From UBA6244 sp965140775 (GTDB lineage Bacteria; Bacteroidota; Bacteroidia; Bacteroidales; F082), in contig OZ223471.1 of assembly GCA_965140775.1 (NCBI GenBank), forward strand, positions 1,550,001 through 1,614,000: a stretch of DNA of 64,000 bases, read 5' to 3'. Position numbers and translations under genes: made by a program. Positions 27,423-38,300 of this stretch are shown here, in pieces; the first letter of the stretch is position 1; each line of letters begins with the position of its first letter. The notes below the pieces were generated by a model. It saw only the letters and a list, made by a program, of their open reading frames with translations. It ran no database searches and was not told the origin of the DNA.

Positions 27423-29219
27423 CTATTGAACAAGCACCTTTTTAACAAAGGATCTGCCCTTATGGCTGCCTGAAATTATATACATGCCCTTGGTGGGTAG
27501 TTCCATATCGATGGTAGATGAGGTAGAACGAAGCTCTGTTGGATAAATTTGTTTACCATTGAGGTCGATAATATTTATTTCAGTAATTGACCCGGTGGCG
27601 ATAATGCTTAATTTCTTTCCATTAGTTACTACCTGAACTTCATCGTCATCTATATGTTGCTCCACGGGAGTTAAATATCCTGTTCCCTGAACAATATCAA
27701 CCCATGCATCCGTAGGGTTCTCAAATTGGCCAGGTAAAAAGTATTCTTCGGCACCATCAGGCCATTCCACTTTCATGTAGGCATAGGTTTCATGCAAGCC
27801 AAGTCCGAAATGTATGGGGTGCATGTTCATTCCTTGGTCTGCTGAAGATGATTCTACCTGCATAATTGGCGACCAGGTAGTATCAGAAAACATGATTCTG
27901 GCACGAGTTCCTATTGCATTTTGGTTTACGGTAGTTCCATTTCCAATCATTTTAGCCACAAGCCAATGGTTCTCGTTTTCAGTATCGTTTCGCCATAGAT
28001 AAAAACCGGCATAGTTGTCGGATGCGTTGTAGAAAGCAATGTCAAGATCACCGTCCTTGTCGTAATCGGCAGTTGCCCATCCTGTTACGAAATTTAGGTC
28101 TGACATTGGCGCGAAGCCCAAGAAATAAGTAACTTCAGAAAAATGTCCGAGATTTTCGGGGCCATCGTTTCTGAAAAGCAGAGCGTTTTTACCATTGTAC
28201 CACTGATTGTAAAACAAATCCATATCTCCATCGTTGTCATAGTCAAGAAACAGGGTGTTGTGCCATTCAAACGACCAGTTTGGTATTCCCAAACCGGCAC
28301 CTTCATTGGTGAAAGTACCATCCTGATGGTTTAAATACAATGCTGCAATTCCATGAATATTGGCAACAGCCAGGTCGAAATACCCATCGTTATTAAAATC
28401 GCCCCAGGAGGCACCACTGGCCAACCCTTCATATCCACTGTTTGGCTCGATGGCCACACCAGCCTGTCCTGCTACATCAATGAAGTTTCCCTCACTATCA
28501 TTATTCCATAAAAAGTTTAAATGGTTTTCAGTAGTAGAGATACCGTAATTTGTAACGTAAACATCGATATCTTTATCATTGTCGTAATCGCATGCAACGT
28601 TTCCTCGTGAAGGACGACGAAAATTACTGGTTTCCAGTTCAGGAATTTTTGCTGCTGTTACATCTACCCATTCGTTGTCCACGAAGTCAAATAGTCTGTC
28701 TTTTCCAATAGCGTATGGATTCCAATTGCCCAACATCGAAAGGTAGGCTTCATATTCAATATCATCATCCGCGTTGAAGAAGGTGGGCTGACCACCACAA
28801 ACGGCATATTCATGAGGGTAAATAGTTGATGCCTCAAAATGGAAATCAGGGGCACCACTATTTTCAAAGTAGTACGTGTTGTAATCATAATAGCCAGATT
28901 GTATGCAGTCTAAATCGCCATCGTTATCAACATCGGCAAAGGTGGCACGTGAAAACCACGTGCCTCCCATGAATCCAAAACCATTTTCGTTGGGGTCTTG
29001 CAACAAAAAAGTACCGTCATGTTGGTTAATATACAGATATTGTGAACATATAAACAAATCGGGCCAACCGTCATTATTCACATCGGGCCATGCAACTGAT
29101 TCTTTCCCTTGCACTTGAGCCGGGTCATTTCCTAGTGCCTCCAGTGTAACATTGGTGTATTGCCCACGAACCAGCACAGTTGCCAAAATCATTCCTGTTA
29201 TTAAAAATATTTTTGTCAT
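27423..29219 (-). CDS. FG-GAP/VCBS-repeat and ASPIC/UnbV protein with T9SS sorting domain
   Basis: 598 aa. Signal peptide (MTKIFLITGMILATVLVRG), then six or more FG-GAP/VCBS blades with calcium-type DxDxDG loops (DVNNDGWPDLF, DVDNDGDLDCI, DYDNDKDIDVY, DFNNDGYFDLA, DYDNDGDMDLF, DYDKDGDLDIA), probably a seven-bladed integrin-like propeller over about residues 25-430. An ASPIC/UnbV-like domain follows (about 435-515) and a T9SS type A domain ends the protein (LPTKGMYIISGSHKG ... FVKKVLVQ). Likely a cell-surface adhesion or polymer-binding protein. It starts 23 bp after the stop of the large gene upstream, so they may be cotranscribed. Confidence 0.9.
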   Translation of the reverse strand: MTKIFLITGMILATVLVRGQYTNVTLEALGNDPAQVQGKESVAWPDVNNDGWPDLFICSQYLYINQHDGTFLLQDPNENGFGFMGGTWFSRATFADVDNDGDLDCIQSGYYDYNTYYFENSGAPDFHFEASTIYPHEYAVCGGQPTFFNADDDIEYEAYLSMLGNWNPYAIGKDRLFDFVDNEWVDVTAAKIPELETSNFRRPSRGNVACDYDNDKDIDVYVTNYGISTTENHLNFLWNNDSEGNFIDVAGQAGVAIEPNSGYEGLASGASWGDFNNDGYFDLAVANIHGIAALYLNHQDGTFTNEGAGLGIPNWSFEWHNTLFLDYDNDGDMDLFYNQWYNGKNALLFRNDGPENLGHFSEVTYFLGFAPMSDLNFVTGWATADYDKDGDLDIAFYNASDNYAGFYLWRNDTENENHWLVAKMIGNGTTVNQNAIGTRARIMFSDTTWSPIMQVESSSADQGMNMHPIHFGLGLHETYAYMKVEWPDGAEEYFLPGQFENPTDAWVDIVQGTGYLTPVEQHIDDDEVQVVTNGKKLSIIATGSITEINIIDLNGKQIYPTELRSTSSTIDMELPTKGMYIISGSHKGRSFVKKVLVQ

Positions 29220-29242
29220 AACTATTTTTTTATAATTGTTAC

Positions 29243-32200
29243 TTATTTTAGTATTAACTTCTTGGTCTTAAGGTGACTGCCGTTATAAACTTTAACAACG
29301 TATATGCCCGATTGCATATGAAGTTGTTCTGTATATAAACCATTTAAATTGATTTTTTTGCTCAATAAACTACGTCCTTGGATATCAAATATTTCCAGGT
29401 TGGCCAAACCAATCTCGCCTTCAATGCAAAGTGTTGAACTTATGCTATAAACGTTTAGGTTCCATTCTTCAATATTGTAGATTCCTGTAACTCCAAAGTG
29501 CAGTGTAAAGCGGTCATTGATTTGACCCTGACCTGAAGCAAATGAATAGCTATGTTGCGTGAGGTTATGCATTTCTCCTGACAGTTTGTCCTCCAGATAG
29601 ATCAAATGATTGATGCTAGTTGATTGTTCGGTTAGAGAAATTGTATAGGAATCTTCATGTGGAGCCAAAAATCCCAGATCAACGGTTGTAACCGCGTCAA
29701 CAAATGGGATACTGTTGATGGCCAGTTGAGCCCCATCCGAAGAAAAGCTGAACAACTGAGGTATGTCGGGATTGAAGCTAAACAATTTAAGCGCATCATC
29801 ACGATCGTGGTTAAATTGGGTATTTTGATCAATCCAAATGGAGGTTTCGTTGTAATGGTCTGCCCCAGACAATCGGAGAGTGATTTGATTGTCGTTGCTC
29901 ACAGGATTTTTCAGGTACATACCACCATGTGTTTTCATGGAATTAGTAAAGCTGAAAGAGGCACCGTTTGCAGTAGGTTTGGCCCAAACCATGTAACCCT
30001 GATGGGGACCGATGATGGAATTTGTTGTAGTGTAACCTTCTCCACCACCGAGGTTGGGATCGTAAATATAAGCGAAATTGTCTTCCAGGTCGGATTTGTC
30101 AGCCAGAGCCCAATCAATGCTGGAAGGGTAAGGGTTTGATACCAGGTTCCATCCCGAATTGTATATCCAATCACTTTTTACAGCGTGGTAGGAAAGTGTA
30201 AAGTTTACGGTTCCTGTTGTGGGTGTTCCAATAAATGTTTTCACAGGATTTGCGGCATCATAAGCAATAAGATATCCTTTACCCGCGTGGAAATTGTTGT
30301 CGCCGTTGGCTACTGGGAAACTGGGGTTTCCTTGGCTTCCGTCCTGGTTTTTAAAGTTCACCCAGGTACCCGGTGATGGTTCGTCCCAGGCATAGAAGTC
30401 ATCGGTGGCACCAGGATTGAAGGAACTTCCTCCGATACTGAGGCTGTTCACGGGCGAACCTACCATGTGCCATGCTTGGTTTGCACCCGGCAAATAGCGT
30501 TGAGAGGTAATGGTTCCATTGTTGGCAACGGTTCCGTTAACGATTAACGAGCCTGTGCCAGTTGCATCGCTGGCGAGCACAAGGGTTGTACCGGTAGCCA
30601 GGTTAAGGTTGTTACAGTTGGCTTGTGTGGTAGCACCGATAACGGGATAGTTGGTGAGACCGGATGGGATGGTAACGTCAGTTGTAAGTAAAGGAATGTT
30701 GTTGTCGTCCCAGTTGCCTGTAGTATTCCAATCTGTGGATACAGCACCTGTCCAAAGGCCGGGGGTGCCGATGGCTGGCAGTACATTTACCCCATAATCC
30801 TCAACTTCGCCATAGTTCGTTGATCCACATGGAGTACCACAGTCATCACCGTCGTCTTTTACACGTATTCTCATGGTAGTACCTCCAAGAGTAGCGTTAG
30901 TGGGTACACTGATAGAATATGTATCTGGAGAACCTACATTTATTTCACAAACCACATTTTCACCGGCATCATCAAAATCGCCATCCTGATTCCAATCGAT
31001 CCAAACACCAATATCATCTGTTGGAAAGTGAAGACCAATGGTTGTGGTAATGTTGTACGATTGTCCGCGATTTATATCGGTTGTAAGGTAGGTGTAGTCT
31101 GTGTAGGGAGTACGGTTACTCGTATTATCGATACCTACAAATTGTACACGGCTGAGGTATTCAATATTACCGGTACTGTTTGCCTCACAATAATAAGGCA
31201 GGTCCGATACTGTAATATAGTTTGTTTTCGTTTCACTATCGTTTCCTCCGGCATTTCCCGATTCGAGGGTAACCGTATAGATTCCACTTGCATTAAACTG
31301 AACTTGTGGGTTTTGAGAGGTGGCATTGGTGCCTCCAAGATAAGTAATCGTGGCGGGTGCGAACGTCCAACTCCAGGATGTGGGTGTATTAGTTGATAAA
31401 TCGGTGAACGACACCGGCTGACCCTGATGTGCCCAAGTGATATTTGCAGCAAAGTCGGCAGTTGGGGGTGGAGTAACTCCATCTCCTGACACAGCTACAT
31501 TTTGGCTTGTGGCACCTGTACTGGAAAGTACAATATTGCCCGTTTTATTGCCAACTGAGGTAGGAGAGAATCTTGTATAGATGGTTGTGGTAGCAACTGT
31601 TCCTCCGGTTTGGGTAAGTGTAACGGAGTTGCCATACCCGGAGCCATCGGTGAGTGAGACCTCAAATTCTACAGGAGCTGTAACGGTGATGTCGGTGGTT
31701 AAATCTGTTCCCTCGGCTGTAAAATTTTGAGAAGTGCTTGAGCTGCCTACATTTGTATTGGGAAACGCCGGCAGGTTAGCGGTGGAGGTGGTGATGGCGG
31801 GGGGCAAAGCCATTACATTGATACTGTAGTCTTCAACTTCTCCGTAAGGGGTAATACCACAAGGAGAACCACAGTCATCACCATCATATTTAAGTCTTAC
31901 CCTCATAGAGGTGATTCCGAGCATTGCGTCAGCGGGTACGGTAAATTGATATGTCCCCTCAGCTCCGTTGTTCACCTCACAAACCACATTTTCGCCGGCA
32001 TCATCAAAATCGCCATCCTGATTCCAGTCGATCCAAACGCCCAAGTCATCTGCTGTATAGGGGTTTGCAATTGAAAGAGTGATGTTATAAGTATTTGTTC
32101 GTGTTAGGTTGGCTACCAAATTTCGATAGTCATGGTAGTGATCATCACCTGTACCTGTGTTTTGAATTTCTTCCAGTTGAACTCCGGTAATATATTCATC

Positions 32201-34873
32201 ATTGTAGGTACCTCCGGCCTCACATAAATTCATGAAGTTTGATACTTCAATGTAATCTGTTTTATTTTCTGTGTCGCTGCCAAAACCATTGGTGACCTCC
32301 AGCGTAACGGTGTAGAAACCTGATGCTGAAAACTCGATCTGAGGGTTTTGTGAAGTTGCACTTGTTCCGCCAACGTAATTAAATGTAGCAGGTGTGATTG
32401 TCCAACTCCATGAGTCAGGCAAATTGGTTGATAAATCGGTTAAGGTAACGGTTTCATATTTGTCAACAGAGGTCTGATCGGCTACAAAATTAGCCACGGG
32501 CGGTGCCGATGATTGAGCAAATACGTTTGATTCCCACATTCCGCGACCATAAGTGGATGCACGCAATTTACTTTGATCGGGTGTGGTGGTATTATATACT
32601 ATTTTAAGTTCGGTAACGATAACATTCGGCAATCCTGTACTGAACAAAGTCCAGTTAGACGTACCTAGTTTGAGATAAACACCTGCATCAGTACCTGCAT
32701 ACAATTCAATTTGGGTTGTGTTCTGTTTGTTCTGAACAACACAACCTACAGGTATTTGCGGAAGACCTGTTGAAATATTGGTCCAGGTTGACCCACCATC
32801 GGTACTTTGGTAAACCCCATCAGTATTAAACTGACCTAGACTTACCCACACGGTATTTGGGTCATCATGTTTGACAGCTATATAGGTGATTGAGTTGGTC
32901 GTTAAAGGCAAACCTGTTGAAATGTTAGTCCAGGAGGTGCCCCCGTTAGTTGTTTTGTAAAGCGAACCTTGAGTTGTAGTGTAGATGTAATTGGCATTGG
33001 AAGGTGCCACGGCCAATTCTTTCAGTGTTACACCGTTCCAATTGCTGATCTTGGTCCAGCTTGTACCTTGATTCGTTGATCTAAAAACATCCTGTTTGGC
33101 AGCATATATGGTGGTATTTGTGGTGGGGTGCATGACTAAAGGCATTATCCAGTGGGCATCCCCGGTTAATCCCGTGGTGATGGCAGTGCTACTTCCCCAG
33201 TTGTTGGTGGTTCTTATAAGGCCGCCGGAAGGAGTTTCACCATATTGTACATTGGCATTGGTATAGTCTATCATACAATCCAAGCCATCACCACCAATGA
33301 TATCTGTCCAGGTGGATCCATTCACTGTTTTGGTTCCATTGTCCTGAAATCCGGCAATGGCTCTGTCTGGAACAGTTTGGGAAACATCCAAACGATAGAT
33401 TTGACTAATCATCAAACCGTTGCTTTTGTCGGTCCAGTTCACACCTACATCGGTTGATTTGTATATGCCCCCATCATTACATTCATACAGGGTTGAAGTA
33501 CCGTTTTGAAATGCCAAGCAATGTTTGTCGGCATGAACTATATCGACCCCGCCATAAGCGGTTGACCAGTGATTACTTAGCGTCCAGCCAACTCCTCCAT
33601 TGGTCGATCTCCATGTGTTGACCCCGCCAAGCATTACGTTGGAAGCGTTTGTAGGATCTGCTGCAATGGTAAGGTCGTACCAGGATTGTCCATATTGGTC
33701 GCTTCCGTCATAGTTCCAGCCGAGCAGATTGGTTGCATTGTACACCAGGTTGTAGGTGGCTCCGTTATCGGTGGATTTGTACACGCCATAAAGTCCATTA
33801 TTTTCATTGGCCATAAGCGCGTACACCCACGATGGTTCATCAGCACTTACGCCTAAAGCTATGCGTCTGGCTCCTGCAGCATACCAATTTAATACGATGG
33901 ACCAATTGGCACCTGCGTTGGTTGATCGATAAATGATACCTTGACGATTTGATGCATAAATGGTGGAGGAGTTGCCCGGATTGAATTTCATTTCTACAGC
34001 TCCGGCAGTATATACCTGTGTCCAGTTTACACCGGCATCTGTGGTTTTGTATATGGCATCATTGGTGGAGGCATATAGAATGTTGTTGTTGTTGTTGGGA
34101 TCCAATAGAATACTGTTGATCACCAACCCTGCACTGGCGGAAAACGATAGACCCGTTGTATTCCAGGTTGTACCCCCGTCGGTTGATTTAAGTACGCCAA
34201 TACCATTGTTATCTTGAAGTTTTCCACTTCCCAAAGTCCATGCACTCCCCGGATCGCGGTCTCCTGTCCCAATATAAACAATGTCTGTTGCGGTAGTAGC
34301 TCCCGCAATAACAGCCGCTGCACTCACGCCCAGCACATTGTTATGGTCGGTAAGTACAGTCCAGTTATTTCCATCATCTACGGTTTTCCATAGTCCTCCG
34401 GAGGGAGAGCCTACGTAGTAAGTACTATTGTCGCCGGGTCTGAAGACAACACAATTCAGTCTTCCGATACCCGCGTATCCACCGGTACTGCTGTTGGGGC
34501 CGATACCAGTCCAGTTTCCTGTGGTATTATCACGGCTGCCAGAGTTGTTCTGTCGGGCGGCAAATACCTCGGCAGTGTTTTTTTTTGGAAATTCTCCTGT
34601 TGTTGGGTCAACTCTTGTTTCCCAGTAGTATTCCCAACGTTTGAATTGTTTCCAACCGGCGGCTTTAACTGTAACACCATTCTCTTCATAGTAACCATTA
34701 ATTACGTTTTTAGGACCCCAATAATCGTTAAACTCCTTTTGGATGTCGAAAAAAGTTGGTTGTGTTGTCTGCGTCTTTTTTTTAGAAACAGATGATGTGG
34801 TTTGAGATAATGCCGAGAGGCTCATAAAAGCTATAAGCAATAGCGGCAAATATTTGAGTAATTGTTTATTCAT
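29243..34873 (-). CDS. Giant BNR/PKD/GEVED exoprotein with T9SS sorting domain
   Basis: 1,876 aa from the ATG at 34873, where the signal peptide MNKQLLKYLPLLLIAFMSL begins (the frame is open to 34936). Order of domains, numbered from the 34936 frame: a BNR/sortilin-type beta-propeller (about 100-810; repeated STDGGTTWNTTG, STDNGATYN and SPTGGLWKTVDD-type Asp-box blades), PKD (about 812-895), GEVED (900-1045, IDWNQDGDFDDAGENV), the 113-aa repeat (1049-1155), a second PKD (1156-1245), a second GEVED (1249-1382), then the shared 3' module ending in a T9SS type A domain (1826-1897). Predicted surface or secreted, possibly adhesive or carbohydrate-binding; substrate unknown. Confidence 0.9.
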   Translation of the reverse strand: MNKQLLKYLPLLLIAFMSLSALSQTTSSVSKKKTQTTQPTFFDIQKEFNDYWGPKNVINGYYEENGVTVKAAGWKQFKRWEYYWETRVDPTTGEFPKKNTAEVFAARQNNSGSRDNTTGNWTGIGPNSSTGGYAGIGRLNCVVFRPGDNSTYYVGSPSGGLWKTVDDGNNWTVLTDHNNVLGVSAAAVIAGATTATDIVYIGTGDRDPGSAWTLGSGKLQDNNGIGVLKSTDGGTTWNTTGLSFSASAGLVINSILLDPNNNNNILYASTNDAIYKTTDAGVNWTQVYTAGAVEMKFNPGNSSTIYASNRQGIIYRSTNAGANWSIVLNWYAAGARRIALGVSADEPSWVYALMANENNGLYGVYKSTDNGATYNLVYNATNLLGWNYDGSDQYGQSWYDLTIAADPTNASNVMLGGVNTWRSTNGGVGWTLSNHWSTAYGGVDIVHADKHCLAFQNGTSTLYECNDGGIYKSTDVGVNWTDKSNGLMISQIYRLDVSQTVPDRAIAGFQDNGTKTVNGSTWTDIIGGDGLDCMIDYTNANVQYGETPSGGLIRTTNNWGSSTAITTGLTGDAHWIMPLVMHPTTNTTIYAAKQDVFRSTNQGTSWTKISNWNGVTLKELAVAPSNANYIYTTTQGSLYKTTNGGTSWTNISTGLPLTTNSITYIAVKHDDPNTVWVSLGQFNTDGVYQSTDGGSTWTNISTGLPQIPVGCVVQNKQNTTQIELYAGTDAGVYLKLGTSNWTLFSTGLPNVIVTELKIVYNTTTPDQSKLRASTYGRGMWESNVFAQSSAPPVANFVADQTSVDKYETVTLTDLSTNLPDSWSWTITPATFNYVGGTSATSQNPQIEFSASGFYTVTLEVTNGFGSDTENKTDYIEVSNFMNLCEAGGTYNDEYITGVQLEEIQNTGTGDDHYHDYRNLVANLTRTNTYNITLSIANPYTADDLGVWIDWNQDGDFDDAGENVVCEVNNGAEGTYQFTVPADAMLGITSMRVRLKYDGDDCGSPCGITPYGEVEDYSINVMALPPAITTSTANLPAFPNTNVGSSSTSQNFTAEGTDLTTDITVTAPVEFEVSLTDGSGYGNSVTLTQTGGTVATTTIYTRFSPTSVGNKTGNIVLSSTGATSQNVAVSGDGVTPPPTADFAANITWAHQGQPVSFTDLSTNTPTSWSWTFAPATITYLGGTNATSQNPQVQFNASGIYTVTLESGNAGGNDSETKTNYITVSDLPYYCEANSTGNIEYLSRVQFVGIDNTSNRTPYTDYTYLTTDINRGQSYNITTTIGLHFPTDDIGVWIDWNQDGDFDDAGENVVCEINVGSPDTYSISVPTNATLGGTTMRIRVKDDGDDCGTPCGSTNYGEVEDYGVNVLPAIGTPGLWTGAVSTDWNTTGNWDDNNIPLLTTDVTIPSGLTNYPVIGATTQANCNNLNLATGTTLVLASDATGTGSLIVNGTVANNGTITSQRYLPGANQAWHMVGSPVNSLSIGGSSFNPGATDDFYAWDEPSPGTWVNFKNQDGSQGNPSFPVANGDNNFHAGKGYLIAYDAANPVKTFIGTPTTGTVNFTLSYHAVKSDWIYNSGWNLVSNPYPSSIDWALADKSDLEDNFAYIYDPNLGGGEGYTTTNSIIGPHQGYMVWAKPTANGASFSFTNSMKTHGGMYLKNPVSNDNQITLRLSGADHYNETSIWIDQNTQFNHDRDDALKLFSFNPDIPQLFSFSSDGAQLAINSIPFVDAVTTVDLGFLAPHEDSYTISLTEQSTSINHLIYLEDKLSGEMHNLTQHSYSFASGQGQINDRFTLHFGVTGIYNIEEWNLNVYSISSTLCIEGEIGLANLEIFDIQGRSLLSKKINLNGLYTEQLHMQSGIYVVKVYNGSHLKTKKLILK
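29481..30766. repeat. Direct repeat C1, copy 1 (3' module with T9SS-proximal region)
   Basis: 1,286 bp that recurs at 35577-36862 with a constant offset of 6,096 and only about four mismatches seen (for example 29511, 29766, 30105, 30527). It encodes the conserved module between GLWTGAVSTDWN and GVTGI; the last 70 or so residues of the two genes (the actual T9SS CTD) diverge. Confidence 0.93.
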
Positions 34874-35026
34874 GAGGATAAGATTTTCGGGGTAAAATTC
34901 ACTATTGTTGATTTGAAAAGCAGTTTTGGGATTCAAGAGTTTATCTGCAAAGTCGTGGTGATGTAAATTGCCGTTGGGATTCGTATCCCAACGGCAGTTG
35001 TTTAAACCATTTGTATTTCGATATTG

Positions 35027-35254
35027 CTATTCTTGAGGTTCTTCTTCGCTGTAGCTAAAGAGTTTTTTCCCTCCATAGGCAGCCGCCATGCCCATCAAAA
35101 TGAACAATCCACTGCCAATGGGTGCATTGCCTCCATTTTGATTGCTTCCACTTCCATGGTCTCCGGGCGGAGGGGGAGGAAGTTGTGCCCATAACCCGGT
35201 TGATAATGTGAGCAATCCTGCGATCAGTAAGGTTTTTTTAATCAGAGTTTTCAT
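35027..35254 (-). CDS. Small exported protein with PID-CTERM-like sorting tail
   Basis: 75 aa. Signal peptide (MKTLIKKTLLIAGLLTLS, cut near WAQ), a proline run (PPPPPGD), a Gly/Asn-rich linker, then a short hydrophobic helix followed by Lys-Lys and an acidic tail (APIGSGLFILMGMAAAYGGKKL, written here in two parts: APIGSGLFILMG then MAAAYGGKKLFSYSEEE). This three-part tail resembles the PID-CTERM protein-sorting signals of Bacteroidota, with PIG in place of PID. Function unknown. It lies between two T9SS giant genes, leftward like all its neighbours. Confidence 0.7.
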   Translation of the reverse strand: MKTLIKKTLLIAGLLTLSTGLWAQLPPPPPGDHGSGSNQNGGNAPIGSGLFILMGMAAAYGGKKLFSYSEEEPQE

Positions 35255-35338
35255 GTTATAATGGTTTAAGTTGTTTTTTGTATTTTTTTGTTAGTCCGAT
35301 GGCAAAAAGTATATCTCTTTCTGCCATCGGTATTTTAT

Positions 35339-38300
35339 TTATTTTATAATTACTTTGGTGGTTTTAAATTGATGGTTGTTGGAGATTCGGGCGAAATACA
35401 TACCAATGCCCAGATTTAAAGTTTCGGAATAAGTGCCATCAATCACAACCTGTTTGGAGATCAATCGTTTTCCGGTAATATCGAATATTTCCAATGTTGC
35501 TTGTCCCGCTCCGCCTTGTATATATAAGGTGGAGTTGGCACAATACAATTGGATATTGGACATCTCCATATGCTCAATTCCTGTAACTCCAAAGTGTAGT
35601 GTAAAGCGGTCATTGATTTGACCCTGACCTGAAGCAAATGAATAGCTATGTTGCGTGAGGTTATGCATTTCTCCTGACAGTTTGTCCTCCAGATAGATCA
35701 AATGATTGATGCTAGTTGATTGTTCGGTTAGAGAAATTGTATAGGAATCTTCATGTGGAGCCAAAAATCCCAGATCAACGGTTGTAACCGCGTCAACAAA
35801 TGGGATACTGTTGATGGCCAGTTGAGCCCCATCCGAAGAAAAGCTGAACAACTGAGGTATGTTGGGATTGAAGCTAAACAATTTAAGCGCATCATCACGA
35901 TCGTGGTTAAATTGGGTATTTTGATCAATCCAAATGGAGGTTTCGTTGTAATGGTCTGCCCCAGACAATCGGAGAGTGATTTGATTGTCGTTGCTCACAG
36001 GATTTTTCAGGTACATACCACCATGTGTTTTCATGGAATTAGTAAAGCTGAAAGAGGCACCGTTTGCAGTAGGTTTGGCCCAAACCATGTAACCCTGATG
36101 GGGACCGATGATGGAATTTGTTGTAGTGTAACCTTCTCCACCACCGAGGTTGGGATCGTAAATATAAGCGAAATTGTCTTCCAGGTCGGATTTGTCAGCC
36201 AGAGTCCAATCAATGCTGGAAGGGTAAGGGTTTGATACCAGGTTCCATCCCGAATTGTATATCCAATCACTTTTTACAGCGTGGTAGGAAAGTGTAAAGT
36301 TTACGGTTCCTGTTGTGGGTGTTCCAATAAATGTTTTCACAGGATTTGCGGCATCATAAGCAATAAGATATCCTTTACCCGCGTGGAAATTGTTGTCGCC
36401 GTTGGCTACTGGGAAACTGGGGTTTCCTTGGCTTCCGTCCTGGTTTTTAAAGTTCACCCAGGTACCCGGTGATGGTTCGTCCCAGGCATAGAAGTCATCG
36501 GTGGCACCAGGATTGAAGGAACTTCCTCCGATACTGAGGCTGTTCACGGGCGAACCTACCATGTGCCATGCTTGGTTTGCACCCGGCAAATAGCGTTGAG
36601 AGGTAATGGTTCCATTGTTGGCAAGGGTTCCGTTAACGATTAACGAGCCTGTGCCAGTTGCATCGCTGGCGAGCACAAGGGTTGTACCGGTAGCCAGGTT
36701 AAGGTTGTTACAGTTGGCTTGTGTGGTAGCACCGATAACGGGATAGTTGGTGAGACCGGATGGGATGGTAACGTCAGTTGTAAGTAAAGGAATGTTGTTG
36801 TCGTCCCAGTTGCCTGTAGTATTCCAATCTGTGGATACAGCACCTGTCCAAAGGCCGGGGGTTGTGGTTACTGCTTCACCCGAAACGGCCACGTTCACGC
36901 TGGTGGCTCCGGTGCTTGAAAGCACGATGTTTCCCGATTTGTTACCAACGGTTGTGGGCGAAAAGCGGGCATAAATGGTGGTGGTAGCCACGGTTCCGCC
37001 CGATTGGGTAAGTGTAACGGAACTGCCGTATCCCGATCCTTCGGTGAGCGAAACTTCAAATTCTGCCGGTGCGGTAACGGTGATATTGGCGGTGAGTCCG
37101 GTACCTGAGGCGGTAAAGCTTTGAGCCGCACTGCTGGTAGCTATCACCGTTTGAGGAAATGCGGGCAGTGTTGCGGTACTTGCTATAATAGTAGGTGTAA
37201 GCACAGCCACGGCTTCACCCGAAACGGCCACGTTCACACTGGTGGCTCCGGTGCTTGACAGCACGATGTTGCCCGATTTGTTACCAACGGTTGTGGGCGA
37301 AAAGCGGGCATAAATGGTGGTGGTAGCCACGGTTCCGCCCGATTGGGTAAGTGTAACGGAACTGCCGTATCCCGATCCTTCGGTGAGCGAAACTTCAAAT
37401 TCTGCCGGTGCTGTAACGGTGATATTTGCGGTGAGTCCGGTACCTGAGGCGGTAAAACTTTGAGCCGCACTGCTGGTAGTTATCGCCGTTTGAGGAAATG
37501 CGGGCAGTGAGGAGGTGCTTGCTATGATGATGGTGCTTTGAAACTCGTATGCGCCAATATCCGGGGTTACATCACGAGGAAGTAAATCAAAATCCAGGGG
37601 CACCACGGGTGTTGTTTGTGTACCTGCATTGCGTGCAATGGAGGAGGAGGTCAAATGATAATCGCCTCCGCCAACAAAACCGGGTGTGCCTACTTTGTCA
37701 CCGGTTCCCAGTCCCCACGGAGGAGCTACTTTGAATAGGTTATTGCTGAAATTGTAACTACCAGATCCCCAGTCTGTATAATTGTCGCAATCAAAAATAT
37801 TTGACATAACATGCATACTTGATCCGCCACCGTCTTGCATGATACAATTATTGAACCCAGTAATGGTATTGAATGCAAAATAGGCATTGTCAATATTCGT
37901 GTCATGAAAATACAGGGCGTGAAAAGTGCTGTTGACGTTTCCCGGACTGCGTAAAATATTGTTAAAAAACATGAGGTTGTCAATCTCTTGGTAGGTAACC
38001 ACATATGCATTATAAATGTCCTCACTTGAGACCAGATAAGAGTTAATATTGTAGAACTCATTGCCATAGATCATCACATGGGTATTTCGTTCGAAAACAT
38101 TGATCACCCCATTGTACGCAGATGAGAGCGTTAAATCATGAAATAAGCACCCTTCAATCACTGTACCTGTATTGTCTTCTTTAAGGTCAGGACCATTTTC
38201 AAAGTTTAACGGTGGATGTGTCTGGTAAAATTCGCAGTCTATCAGATGGTTAAAATTGGTAACATTGTACTCAGGAGTATGATTACCGTTACCCAAATAG

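Noticed and set aside
29657..30139. Identical 160-aa plus-strand open frames here and at 35753-36235
   Set aside because: They are the antisense of the duplicated C1 module; identity reflects the repeat and not a gene.
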